64,000 bases of DNA from Clarkia xantiana subsp. parviflora (GCA_036873135.1 JAPTYO010000004.1:36427105-36491104), one strand, 5' to 3'. Shown: positions 32,989 through 44,404, numbered from the stretch's first letter. The notes: a model not told the origin generated them from the sequence alone. Numbers and translations: made by a program.

Positions 32989-33548
32989 CAACATTAACGA
33001 GTCGTGAAATGAATAATAAGATATCTAAAAGGTACGACAGACTACAGACTGTGCTATGAGGGAAGTAAGCTAGAATTGGTGGATATAGTGATGCCGACCA
33101 TGGTGGTGATCTAAATGATCGTAAGTCCACCTCAGGAGGAGTGTTTCTCCTTTCTAATACTGCCATCTCTTGGATGAGCAAGGAGCAATCATGTATCGCG
33201 CTGTCAACTATGGAATCTGAATTCGTAGCTCTCTCAAAGAATGAACAGGAGGCTGTCTGGATAAAAAGACTCTTGGCCGCCCTGCTTGACGTCAAGGACT
33301 GGAGTAAGCCTTTGCGCATTTACTCTGATAGTCAAGTTGCGATAGGGGCAGTCAAGAATCCGAAGTACCATAGTAGGACAAAACACATTGATATAAAATA
33401 CAACTATGCGAAGAGTGTGGTAGAAGAGAAGATGATCACATTCGAATTAATGCATTCCAAAAATATGGTTGCGGATCCATTGACTAAACCCTTACACAAG
33501 GTTGTTTTCAAGAAGCACGTAAAACTGCTTGGATTGCGTAGGATTTAG
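32989..33548 (+). pseudogene. pol: End of RT and RNase H of copia A
   Basis: Continues A after copia B: CAACAT (Gln-His) follows the duplicated Tyr codon, then IIRYLKGTTDYRLCYEG near 33010-33062. Frame 33141-33548 has FLLSNTAISWMSKEQSCIALSTMESEF, RIYSDSQVAIGAVKNPKY and RTKHIDIKYNY, ending LGLRRI and TAG. These are the conserved RNase H motifs of copia pol. A stop near 33013 and a frame change near 33085-33135 break it. Confidence 0.85.
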
Positions 33549-34514
33549 AAGGATGTTAACATGACAGTAACATTTATGGATTTGAAGTAATATTTGAATA
33601 AAATAATTGCTATTTGAGTTTATGATATTTACGACGTTATAATGGTAAAATTACATCGGATGTACGGTCTATAAACTAGTCGTTGGAGCGTAAAACCTCC
33701 TAATAAAATATGTCGAATGTGGACCCTGCCATGTCACACGGGCACGGTCGTCTTGATGGAAGGGAAACGCCAGCCATATCAAAACTAGCTAAGAGCCATG
33801 GTATTTCGAAAGAGAAACCTGGGTATGCAAAACGATCATTTGGTTTTGGGGTACACGACATTATCAAAGTTTTGCAGATTGTCGTGACAAACTTCGTTCG
33901 TCTACTACCACATTTGGGATTGATGAGAATCAACTATAGCATATGACATTCCCACTCATGATATAAAATATATTCAGGTTATGTTGTCGACGCGCATTTC
34001 ATATTGCGCGTGCGATGTTCGACCACGGGGTCAGACTCAGTTGTGTTAGACAGAATTTTCCAAGATTCTGAAGGACACAAACTTCTTCACCTTGAGCGTG
34101 TTACTGATCTCGGATGCTGAATGAAGGAGCACCCAAAGTAACCTTACCACTCGGAACTCATGTCCAAGGTTGGGCTCAATGTTTGCTTCCAGGCGTACGA
34201 GCATAGTGCCCGAAAAAAAACGGCCAAGTGACCACGTTTCGGGAACTGGTTGAGTTTGAATAAGGATATGAGCAACGGGGATGGTCATGAACATCTTTAA
34301 TTCTCCAATTCTTGTGTTCACTAGGTGGCCACCAGCCGGATATTAGTTAAAGTTTGTGAATACTTGTACGGATGCTTTGGAGAATTATTCCTTAAGGGAA
34401 ACTAGACAATATGAGAATAACATTTGACCAGGGGTAAAGCACGGCACATAGATCTAACAGGTTGAGAATCAACGTTCCGCGGATGCTAAAACACTCTTAA
34501 CTGATGAGTAGCGC
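33549..34514 (+). other. 3' untranslated region of copia A, truncated
   Basis: Homologous to 31315-32290 of B (CTATAAACTAGTCGTTGGAG near 33670, TAGGTGGCCACCAGCCGG near 34323, ACTCTTAACTGATGAGTAGC near 34493). Cut at 34514 by the LTR of gypsy 2, so polypurine tract and 3' LTR are absent. A 78-codon frame on the plus strand (33710-33946) is not conserved in B or C and is not called. Confidence 0.75.
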
Positions 34515-35298
34515 TGCTGGGTGACGATTATAGAAAATGTGAAGACAGCTGATTGATAGTCAAGTCGGGAGCATCTATGTCGAGACTGCAAAATAAGAGA
34601 CGACGACCATTCATGTTTAGAATGAAGAGACAAAGATAAATGATCGACACCTGTATTTAGAGATGTCGACGATCAAGACAAATCCTACGAATGGCGATAA
34701 ACCCTCTTAGAGACTCCCCCTCTTAAGGAATGAGTCGAGTCGACAGCCAAATATTATTAAGCAAACCCTTCTTTTTAAGGAATGGTGAGGTGGCGACCTG
34801 CTTCCACCATCTCTGTGAAGAAAGCTTCATCCTAAGGAATGGTGAGGTGGCAACCTGCTTCCACCGCCTCCAAGAAGAAACCTTCCTCTTAAGGAATGGT
34901 AATGTGGCGACCTGCTTGTCACCTGCTTCTACCGCCATGGAGAAACCTTCCTCATTAAGGAATGGTGAGGTGCCAGCCTACTTGTCACCTACTTGTGTCG
35001 ACCCTAGACAGAAACCCTCTCTACAGGGTAGCCGCCATTTAAAGTCGGTAGATCTTACCTATAAATACCCTTAAGTACTTTACAAAGTATTACTCTCTCA
35101 TATTCCATTACCGACTTAAGCTTCGAAGTAGAATCAGGGGCAAATCCCCACCCCCTTTTCAAGTTAACACCTCCAAGACTCCACAAAAGAAAACTAAGTA
35201 CCCTTTGAGGTCGAGATAGACACCTAAGAGAGTGAAGAGAGGCGCCACCTTGAAGTCCATTCTCGAAGTCCAATTTCACGTCAAGTTGATACCTAACA
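34515..35298 (+). repeat. 5' LTR of gypsy 2
   Basis: 784 bp, TGCTGGGTGACG to ATACCTAACA, aligned by eye to the LTR at 58056-58770 (TGTTGGGTTACGATTAAACA start, shared GGTGGCGACCTGCTT blocks) and, in reverse, to gypsy 1. TATA box CCTATAAATA near 35058. The left boundary relies on the alignment. The internal GGAATGGTGAGGTGGCGACCTGC segment is repeated several times with variation (34770-34990). Confidence 0.75.
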
Positions 35299-35318
35299 TT
35301 TGGCGCCGTCTGTGGGAA
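35299..35318 (+). other. Primer-binding site of gypsy 2
   Basis: TTTGGCGCCGTCTGTGGGAA immediately after the LTR, identical to gypsy 1. Confidence 0.92.
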
Positions 35319-35333
35319 GGAGATTAAAAAGTC

Positions 35334-36940
35334 ATGGCCCCAGTAAAGAATAAATCAAGGAAAGTAACGGCTATTGTAGAAGAGATCAAAAACTCTCAAA
35401 CAAGCCCTACTAACCTTGAGCAAACTAATAAGGAAAAATGGAGGGATCCCCCTCCGCAAGATAATGGTGACACTGTTGAGGAACAACCTCTTCAACCTGA
35501 GCCACCTATAAACCCGGTGGATCCAGGGGCGGAAACCATGACAGCTCCCATCGTTGTCCGGCTAGAAGTAATGGCGGCGATCATAGCATTTTGGAACCAA
35601 GCCCATGCGAGAACTATCCCAAATAAGGTGCTTGAAGCTTCCCAGAAGGAAAATGTAGCTTCAAGCGGGAAAACTGATGAGACAAAACCCCCAGAGTACA
35701 AAGATCCACAAAAGACCACAATGGTCGATACCCCTACAAAAGAACGCGTGTTGTTTACACTGGGGCAAGTAGAAGAACTATTGGAAAAAAAGAGAAGAGG
35801 AATGAACAACATGTTAACTGTCAGAGACCACACCTCTCATCCTTTTTCCAAAAGGCTCCTCGACACTTGAGTTCCACCTCAGGTATTCGCGAGGAACATC
35901 GACGACACACTTGAGAAGAAGATCATGTCCGACCTGTCAACGCCCATAATTCCTCCTGTTAGGAAGAGTGGCGACACCAGATCATTACACGACGCTTTTC
36001 CCGACCACTTTTAAAAAAGAAGCCTCTACATTGTTCTATGGGCCCCGGCAACTCAATAGACTCGTGGGAAGAGCTAAAGGCCAACTTTATAGAGGGGCAT
36101 ATTGGCCAAAGGTAGCCTCAAGAGTATGGCCTTCTTGGATAAGATTGAGAAAGGTCCCGAAGAAACCTTGACCAGTTATTATACCAGATACCATAAAATA
36201 CTCCAACAATTAAATGAGGACGCCACCGATGACGAGCTCATCAGGACTTTCCGGAGAGGCTTGAGGTTGCAAAGCAAGCTCTGAAAGACAGAATGGTGAT
36301 GAAGCTTATCAGAAAAACCAATGCTCTTGCCACCAAAGTCGAGAAATATATCGATCTGGAAAGATCAAACGAAATGTTACCTATGGAATTGGGAAAGCAC
36401 TCGACTCCAGCCAAACTGGAGGAGCAATCTCCATCTCGACCTCAGAAGAAGGAGGATAAACGAGATGGAAGCTTCCGACAAGGGAATCGCCGGGGTCAAA
36501 AGAGGGGTATCAGTCCTTACTTGGCATGCTATACCCCTCTCACACATAACTTCTCAGTAGTACTCCAAGATATGGAGAAGCTCAGATTGGATGACCCACC
36601 TCCAGTAAGGAAAAATCCAATGGGGAAACAAGTAAACGACTATTGTCGCTACCACCGCGTCAAAGGTCACGACACAAATGATTGTTTCGTTCTAAAGCAT
36701 GATAACAAAGTCCTCATCCAAAGGGGCAAATTAAAAAGGTTCATAGAAAAACTCTTCAAATCCTCGAGAAAACGAAGCAGAAGCCCAGGAGGCCAATCTC
36801 ATTCTCTCCAGCACAACAATCCTGCCCATATCCAAAGAGGAACTGTCAACATTATTGCAGGAGGATTTGGGTCAGGGAGAGAAACCAGCTCGACTCGTGA
36901 GGTATATGCCAACCAAATTTCTACGGCGATGGTAATGTGA
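35334..36940 (+). pseudogene. gag: gag of gypsy 2 (broken)
   Basis: ATG at 35334 (MAPVKNKSRKVTAIVEE), 16 bp after the PBS, opens 178 codons of a variable N-terminus ending in DHTSHPFSKRLLDT, the start of the conserved gag domain. A stop follows at 35868. The domain continues with frame changes: KGPEETLTSYYTRYHKILQQL (36147-36210) and DDELIRTFRRGLR. Frame 36293-36940 carries the C-terminus with a CHHC finger (YCRYHRVKGHDTNDC, 36641-36685), a basic Arg/Ser-rich tail (RKRSRSPGG) and RGTVNIIAGGFGSG. Non-functional but recognisably Tat-type Gag. Confidence 0.8.
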
Positions 36941-36960
36941 AAAGACCTTGAGAGCCCGAC

Positions 36961-37484
36961 CAGGTGGTTATCAGTTTTATGATGGATGATCTCATGATGG
37001 TAACTGAACCTCATGAAGACTCTCTTGTAATAAAAACCACTATGTCTGAATATGAGGTTAAGAGAATCCTAGTCAACAATGGAAGCTCTACGGACATCCT
37101 TTTCTATGAAGCCTTCTTAAAGCTGGTACTCACCAAGAAAGACTTAAGAAAAGTCGAATTTCCCCTGATAGGTTTTGTAGGAAAAACTAACTACCCCATG
37201 GATGCTATCCGATTACCAGTGGTGCTAGGAAAAGAATAGAAGGTTTTAAGAATCGACATACTCTAGTAGTTGTCGATGCCGCTTCCGCTTACAACGCCAT
37301 CATTGAAAGGACTACTCTCAACCTCCACTATATCATTCCCTCAACTGATCATCAAGTCATGAAGTTCCCGACACCATATGGAATTGGGGAAGTTAGGGGG
37401 GATCAGAACATGTCTCGACGCTGTTACGTCACTTCGATGCAATGCCACAATCAAAGAGAAATCATCGAAACGACGCCTTATTAA
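36961..37484 (+). pseudogene. pol: Aspartic protease of gypsy 2
   Basis: Frame 36964-37239 has VISFMMDDLMMVTEPHEDSL, EYEVKRILVNNGSSTDILF (the active-site Asp position reads Asn) and FPLIGFVGKTNYPMDAIRL. A stop at 37237-37239 is followed by VVVDAASAYNAII and VMKFPTPYGIGEVRGDQ, to about 37484. This is the Tat-type retropepsin and start of the RT linker. Pol ends here. Catalytic substitution plus stop make it inactive. Confidence 0.8.
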
Positions 37485-37627
37485 ATATTTTTATATATTT
37501 CATATACTGGTAATGTTTCGAACTTTGCCTTTGATGTAATACTCAGGAATGTTGAATATATATAATCCCCAAGGAATTTTTCATACAAACATCTGAGTCT
37601 TCTGTCATTTAAGGCGTTGACAAGAAC
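37485..37627 (+). other. Short spacer after protease of gypsy 2
   Basis: AT-rich, no frame. Marks the junction where RT-RNase H-integrase would be expected. Confidence 0.5.
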
Positions 37628-38070
37628 GACGTCTACAAATCGGTTGTCGACATTATGATTCCAAGATTGTCATAACGCCTAGATTCGTCGACAATTCGAT
37701 AGAAGAATGGCGTCTACAAATCGGTTGTCGACATTATGAATCCAAGATGGACATAACGCCTAGATTCGTCGACAATTCAATAGAAGAAAAGCTACAAATT
37801 GGTTGTCGGTATTATGAATCCAAGATGGTCATAATGCTTAGATTCCTCGACAATTTGATAGAAGAGGCGTCGACATCAAAGTCTTTCGCCAAACCGGTTG
37901 TCGACATTATGAATCCTAGATGGCAATAACGCCTAGATTCGTCGACAATTCAATAGAAGAACGGCGTCTACAAATCAGTTGTCGACATTATGATTCCAAG
38001 ATGGCCGTAACCCCTAAATTCGTCGACGATTCGATAGAAGAATGAAGTCTACAAATCGGTTGTCATCACT
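37628..38070. repeat. 78-95 bp minisatellite, about 6 units, 3' region of gypsy 2
   Basis: The motif CGGTTGTCGACATTATGA or a close variant recurs at about 37641, 37722, 37800, 37895, 37976 and 38057, paired with CGCCTAGATTCGTCGACAATTC. Five of six units are 78-81 bp and one is 95 bp. The sequence is unrelated to the gypsy 1 and gypsy 3 minisatellites. Confidence 0.88.
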
Positions 38071-39666
38071 ATAAGATAATCGAGCTCGGCTTGATAATGA
38101 CTCATATAAATTATGTATATTATAAAACTTGATTAGACTCGCAAGTATTTCGAGTCGAGTATTATAAAGTTTGGGCTCGACTTGACATACTAAACAACTC
38201 AACTCGAGCTCGTCCCGACTTGAAATTTTCCGAGTCGAATTCGAGTTTTGACTATGTTGATTTCAAGTAGAGTCGACTCGGGAATTTTATATTTATTAAG
38301 ATTTCTTTCTTGCAGCTTCATTATGACGAGTTCTTAAAAAAATTACGTATATAATATGTATATACTGTATTGTACAAATATTTTTAAAAAAATAACATAT
38401 TTTGTGTTAACCATAAAATAATATATAATACAATGTAATAATATTTAAGTAACATATAATTAAGAACTAAATATATAGTCAAATCAATTTTAAGCTAAAT
38501 ATGTTACCAAACACATATTTAGGAAAAACACTTTCTAATGCAACTTTAAAATGTTACTCTTCCAAACATTGATTGCATTATCTTAATCCACTTTTTCCTA
38601 ATCTACTTTTAATGAAAGTACTTTTCTAAAGTAAAAGCACTGCCAAACTCACCCTACATAGACTTGGAGATGAAGTAAAATCAATATATGGAATGTCTAA
38701 ATAAGGAAGATGATATATACAGATAATATTGAACATCCACATAATATATTCATAACAAATTACTGTTTATATGAATTAACTGTTATAGTATAAGACCATT
38801 TATAGTCAATTAACTTTATGGTATCAAACTATTTATGATAAATTACTGTTATAGTAATAGATTATTTATAGTTAATTACTGTTATGGTAACAAAAATTTT
38901 ATTGCAATTACACTTATGGTATCAAATCAACATGTGGTTAAAATTAACCATACCAGAGTTGGTGCTAATAAAGAAAGGAGATCACTTATTGATGTCGAAT
39001 TATCAAAGTATATTAGACCGATTTTAGATCAATATCCATCGGTATAAAACGTGTTTCACCACACTTGTTCTTTTCTCGTGGAGTTTATGACATTTGTCTC
39101 AAAAATATGTACGGATGTCTGTTTAAATTCCACATGCATCTAAACCAGATACCACTAACTTCCATCCCGCTTTAAGGTAAACTGTATCAAACTACATTCA
39201 ACTAAAAATATTAATGACCTCATATCAACGAGCGACTTATGATCCGAGCAGTTAACTCTCTAATTATCCACTTAATGATTTTTAAACTGAAAAGCATGTC
39301 TCATTTCCACTCGTCACAATGACATATCGTCTCTAGGGCATAATGTTTTGTTGTTGGTTCATGTTTATGCATAATAGGGCATAATAATACTAATGTCTGA
39401 AGTGGTTGGGTCGTACGTCACAAATGTCGAGGACATGTAGGCGTCGTTGATTGCTGACATTTCGAGGGATTAGTTGTGGGCTCGGTGCTCATGGACTTTA
39501 CCCGTAACAGGCATCCCTTGTAAAGTATTATTATAGATCTCTTTCGTAGGCCCGCCCATTGCCCTTTTTAGGCTTGCATATGTCGGGAGTTGTTTAGCCT
39601 GGATTCCATTACAAACGACTGACAAAACCAAGAATAACACTGAAATAAAAAATAAAGAACTACCAA
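38071..39666. other. Spacer with CTCGA-rich fragment and AT repeats
   Basis: 38080-38290 is rich in CGAGCTCG/CTCGACTCG-like motifs, resembling edges of degenerate plant DNA transposons (perhaps hAT type), but no clear ends are found. 38760-38930 holds irregular repeats of TTATAGTTAATTACTGTTATGGTA. The rest is AT-rich with no gene seen; a 70-codon frame at 38835-39047 derives from these repeats. Confidence 0.4.
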
Positions 39667-40216
39667 TTTTTTTTAGGGTTAATAACTAAAAAACTGTCCA
39701 AGGTTTACCCTATGTTAAAATTAGGTGTTTGAAGTTTGAAATGTTAAAATGGACTGTCCCAACTTTCATTTTTGTTGAAATTTGGTGTCTTTGTGCGTCT
39801 TTTCATCTCCATTCAATCATTTCCATCAACCCACCAACCCACTCATAATCCATCACTCTTTACTTTTTACAAAATCGTCAAATTTCACCTAAAAATTGAA
39901 CACTAAAAAAAAAGTTTCTAGAAGAGTGGTGTGGAGCCATTTTCCAAGGACAATAGAGCGAGATTTGCTTGCCCAGACGTGACCAACTTTTTAGGTAACG
40001 GTCCCGGCAAGATGACGAGCAGGGAGTGTGTATGAGAGCTCGAATTTGACAGACAGTTTCGTCGGAATTGACTTCTCTAAAGTAATCACACCGAGACACC
40101 AAATGTTAACAAAAATGAAACTTGGGATAGTCCATTTTAACATTTCAAACTTCAGACACCTAATTTTAACATAGGGTAAACCTTGGACAGTTTTTTAGTT
40201 ATTAACCTTTTTTTTA
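39667..40216. mobile_element. Mutator-like MITE with ~115-bp TIRs and 9-bp TSD
   Basis: Body 39676-40207. The left end GGTTAATAACTAAAAAACTG and about 115 bp inward match the reverse complement of the right end with few mismatches. Both sides carry the 9-bp direct repeat TTTTTTTTA (39667-39675, 40208-40216). Long TIRs with 9-bp duplications define Mutator-type elements. The ~300-bp interior contains a 74-codon minus-strand frame (40102-39878) with no domain I recognise; it might be a captured fragment. The T-rich TSD leaves the exact end uncertain by a base or two. Confidence 0.85.
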
Positions 40217-41523
40217 CTATAGTAAATTGCTAAAGTTTTTTTTCCTATATTTGCATTCGCTTCACTTTCAACGAGCAATTCTTGTGTAAATTAGTATTTA
40301 CATCAAACCAGTAAAGAAAGTGTCAAACTTCTCGTGGGTTTGCTCTAAAACTTTAAAAGTGAAAGCTAAATAAAGAGATTTAACAGGTATTAATTTTTTT
40401 TGCCTAAACATTGCACTTACATCACAAATTTTCACTTCGACACTAAGTAAAATGAGATTTTCTAACATGTTTCGCAAGCACTATTTATATACTCTTTTTA
40501 CTATATGAATGATTTAATTGTGATATATGCAAAACTTTAAAAGTATCATTTTTTAGTAATATATAGAATTTGCATCATTCCATTGTTAATATCAATTTTT
40601 TTTTATATGTTTCGCTGTTAGGGCAATTGAAAAGGTAAAAAAAACCATAATCGTAGCCCTCGTAAAATATAGTAGAAAGACCCAATTAAATTAGAAGATG
40701 AATTTGAAAACATTGAAAAAAAAATTCTAATCAGCTAAGGAAAAGGATATCCGTATAAGGTTCGATATCCATCAACCATCATTTCTTGGTAATTTTAAAC
40801 GAAAAATAGAAACAACTTTCTATTAATTTAGTGTAAACACACAATCTTGTCTCATTTAATTAACACATTATAATTCCACGTATGTATAAACATAGATTAT
40901 TAAGAATGTCAAATGTATTTGGATAACTTTCTATTGCCAAGGATATTATTATATATATATAGAGAAGAAATTTTTAGTTAATTAATTAGTACAACGTGAT
41001 GGTATAATTTATATCCCAATTATTGAATTCAATTCTGTGTTTTGGTTCTCATACAGTTGACCCTCTACAAAAATAATAAACAATGCATAATACCCACTTG
41101 TGTGATAAGTCTACGCATCAATAATTCCGAATATATATTATTAATTAATAAAGATAATGAAAATAAATAGAAGTTACGGTGGTCGACAGCAGTTTCTAAA
41201 TAATATGATAAACACGTATACGTGACCTGCTTGGTTGATACGGCATATAACTAATTATTGCTTAAGATTGGTTGAAAAAGTATGCATTCAACTATGATAT
41301 TAATTTCATCAAAAAAAAAAAAACTATGATATTAACAATTTTCTTTAAGATAATTCTTAAGATCTTTAGTAATAATAATAATAATAAATAATACTAATGA
41401 CTCTTTAGGATAATTACTGTAGAATCGGATCTTATATAGAATCGAATCGAGAATCATCAACATTTTACCAGAATTACAAATTAACGAATACTTTTATATA
41501 ATGGCTATTTATATTAAAGAGAT
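40217..41523. other. AT-rich spacer, no gene seen
   Basis: Homopolymer runs, an (AT)n patch near 40950 and an (AAT)n run near 41370. No long frame and no recognised element. Confidence 0.5.
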
Positions 41524-41946
41524 TAAGAGCATCCACAGTGGTTTTACATAAATTGTATTATTTAAAGTTGCCACGTAGACATTTATGTACACTTTAAGTA
41601 ATACGTAAAGTTAAAACACACGTAAAAAATATTTTCTCGGCAATCGTATTACTTAAACGTATTCCTTAAATATATTTTATTATTAAATTTTCCAACAACC
41701 ACCAATAAGATATTAGCATTAATTATAAAATGAATTAATTTATAATAAAAAATTGGTTACGTAATACATAGTGCATTACTTAAGTTTAAGGAATACTTTA
41801 TGTAAAAACATAAATTTACGTGTGAGTCCCATCTTTAAGGAATGCTATGTAAAACCACTGTAGATAGTTTTTGTTGATTTACTTAAATAAACATGTAGGA
41901 CCCACGTTTACGTAATCTTTACGTAATACCACTGTGGATGCTCTAA
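41524..41946. mobile_element. 417-bp MITE copy 2, PIF/Harbinger-like
   Basis: Body 41527-41943, GAGCATCCACAGTGGT...ACCACTGTGGATGCTC (perfect TIR), flanked by TAA on both sides (41524-41526, 41944-41946). Nearly identical to 481-897 and of exactly equal length, so both derive from the same source family. Confidence 0.9.
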
Positions 41947-42289
41947 CATATCTAACTTTACTATATATTAAATAAATGAATAACGAAAAAATTGTTATGC
42001 CTAACAATATATCAAAATAATCTTCAATATTATAAAGTTTTAATACTCATCAAAATAAGAGATTACGATTTTGAATAATTCTAATAAATTCAATCTAAGG
42101 GAGACATATTAGATGAGTTTGCATGTTGCTATTCGAACAATGATGTAGGAATTTAAATGGAGACATTTTTTAGATAAAAATAATTCTATATACTTTTTTT
42201 TTTATTGAAAAAGATAATGACAAAATTTTTTTATAGTCATACTTTATATTAAACTGTAATGCACTACACTCTGACAATAAAAGAAATGG

Positions 42290-42720
42290 TTAATTATCAA
42301 ATTATTATTTCATATTTGAACACTAGGACAAATTGTTACTTAAAGCTTTTTTTAATAATTTGCTAGCTTAGTTTCGCTTCGTGGACAAACTATTTGTTGA
42401 CGTTTTTTACAATTTGTTAGTTCAAATTTCACTTTATGGATAATTACTAGCTAAAAAATTCATTTTGTGTAGAATTTGCTAGCTCGAGTTTTGCTATGTG
42501 GACAATTTGCTAGCAACCAAATTATCCACGAAGCGAAACTTGAACTAACAAATTCTCTACAAACTGAAATCTGAGTTACTAATTTGTCCAAATAAAGCTT
42601 CAACTAGTAACTTTTTCACAAAGCGAAACTTGAACTAGCAATTTATACAAAAAAATTCAGCTAGCAATATATTCAAGTGTTCAAATATGAGCTAGCAATT
42701 TACAAAACACTTTGATTAAA
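42290..42720. repeat. Imperfect foldback repeat built of ~30-bp iterated units
   Basis: The left half repeats variants of TTTGCTAGTTCAAGTTTCGC with CTTCGTGGACAA. The right half, from about 42515, carries the same units inverted (TTATCCACGAAGCGAAACTTGAAC). Outer arms include ATATTTGAACACT (left) and AGTGTTCAAATAT (right). No clear TSD was fixed. Possibly a foldback-type or MITE element. Confidence 0.6.
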
Positions 42721-43192
42721 TATAATTTGGTCTTTTTGATATACTTATAAAATTGTTAACTATTTTATCATTTAATTAAATATATATGTATATAATTTAT
42801 TATTTTGTAAAAACAAATAAAAAAAATAAAGGGGGGAACATTTTGTCCCCTTTTCTTATGCTACGTCCGCTCAGAACGAAACTGCTAAGTAAGAATGACA
42901 ACTTACCTCATAAATTTTAGAATTACCATAAAAGAATTATTAAATTTGAGAAGATTAAGCTCGCCCTCAATATGGATGAATTAATTATCGATTTCAACTT
43001 TATTATGGATGATTTTACCTTTACTTGAGTTAATTAAGGGATATTTAACTTAATTAATTGGGAATTTGGGATATGTGAACTGTGGAATTCTAAGACCAAG
43101 ATCGAGAAACTACAAGATTAAAATACTATAAGAGATTCAGAACATTTTAATAAAGTAAAATTTGGATCGGAATAATTTTAAGAATTATGAAG

Positions 43193-43238
<46 letters not shown>

Positions 43239-43645
43239 ATTTTAGATAGAACCGCGGATTCCAATATTCTTCTATGTATGTTTTGTTGTAGGGAACTGAA
43301 AGTGGATTCCCCATCTTCTTGAAGCTGACCCAATTTGAGAAGATACAATTTTTTTTAGGGTTTTAGATTCATCCATTTCAGATAGACTGGAAAATTGAAA
43401 TTTGCACCGGTGTGCCTCTCTTCCCCCTTGGTGAATATTGCGTCCTAAACTTCAATAAGCTAAGTTTACGTGGCAAAAAAAAAAAAAAGCGAAGTTTTAT
43501 TTACAGATCACATTACTTTTCACATATCACAACTATTATTATTGCATTTTTATTCTTAATTATATTATTGATTTTATTCTGAATATTTTTTTTTTAAAAA
43601 AAATCACAACAATAGATTATTCGTATTATAATTGAGCTGCAGCCA
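42721..43645. other. AT-rich spacer with (AT)20 microsatellite
   Basis: A pure AT dinucleotide run occupies about 43196-43235. No gene seen. The last five bases AGCCA (43641-43645) are a probable target-site duplicate of gypsy 3 (AGCCT at 55281-55285, one mismatch). Confidence 0.6.
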
Positions 43646-44404
43646 TGTTGGATCACGGGCGAAGCTCCGTTACGTCCTTGACGGAAAGCTTTGGACTCCT
43701 GGGCTCCGCGTAATCCTGCAAAAGGGGATGACCTGGGTGGTGACCCAGAATCCCTCTCCGATGCTTAAATGAGTATATGATCAATGGGGGTGGCAACAGT
43801 AATCTAAGTTCGTATTAGATGATCGTTTTCTGAGGTAACTTCCTCCTTTATATAGGAGGGGAAGTTACTCAGTTACCTGTGACCGTGATTGGCCGTTTTG
43901 CCCATGATTCCGTATATCTCGCTACGATTCCGTATATCTCGTTCGGGATTCCGTAGATTTCGCCCCACGCTCCGTGTATCTTACCCATACTCCGCGTATC
44001 TCGGGCACGCCCTGCGTATCTCGAGGAGTTTATCTATATCTTTAACCGTTGTCCCACTACTCTATCTAGTAGGCGGGTTTCGCGGTCTTATCCTCTGATC
44101 ACAAGTCTCGACTCCTGTCGGGGACTCCAGAGTTATCTCATTCTAGGTCACCATCCAGGACCCCTTGTCTCACGGGACGGGTCCAGCCTCTGCGGGGCTT
44201 TTATCATCGGGGCCTTTACTAAGGCATATCGGAGCCTACTCAGAGGCTTCTTATCGGGAGCATTCAGCTCATATATCGGGATCGCTAAAGTCGGGACCCT
44301 TCGTACTGGGCCTCTGGGCCTTCCAGGCTTTTCACGAGGCCCACTGGACCTACTCGCCGTCCATTGGCTGTTAACGGGGCTAACGATTACATCGGTACCC
44401 ATCA
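43646..44404 (-). repeat. 3' LTR of gypsy 3
   Basis: 759 bp, plus strand TGTTGGATCACGGG...TACCCATCA. It has a minus-strand TATA box (CCTATATAAAGG in the region of 43849-43860) and internal short repeats of TCCGTATATCTCG. About seven substitutions from the other LTR. Confidence 0.95.

Larger units (their letters stand above)
3967..34514 (+). mobile_element. Ty1/copia element A (interrupted host of the nest)
   Basis: Surviving pieces in order: 5' LTR 3967-4547, leader and gag to 7464, then pol 14459-16080 after the gypsy 1 insertion, and the end of pol plus 3' UTR 32989-34514 after the copia B insertion. Continuity is shown by the gypsy 1 target duplication (cctag) and by pol codons that carry on across copia B (Pro-Ser-Tyr before it, Tyr-Gln-His after it). 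Without the insertions A is about 6.7 kb and lacks its 3' LTR, which ends where gypsy 2 starts. Domain order IN-RT-RH is that of Ty1/copia. Confidence 0.8.
34515..38070 (+). mobile_element. Ty3/gypsy element 2, gag-protease only, no 3' LTR found
   Basis: 5' LTR 34515-35298, PBS 35299-35318, gag 35334-36940, protease 36961-~37484, a short spacer and a 78-95 bp minisatellite (37628-38070). RT, RNase H and integrase are absent; the 3' region follows protease within about 150 bp. Either pol was deleted or this is a naturally gag-only derivative mobilised by relatives such as gypsy 1. The right end is truncated: no polypurine tract or second LTR is visible after 38070. Confidence 0.8.

Noticed and set aside
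37628..38070. CRISPR-like or centromeric satellite array
   Set aside because: Only about six degenerate units without spacers, attached to a gypsy gag-protease. Element-borne minisatellite.
38835..39047. 70-codon frame
   Set aside because: Built from local TTATGGTA-type repeats; no protein-like conservation visible.
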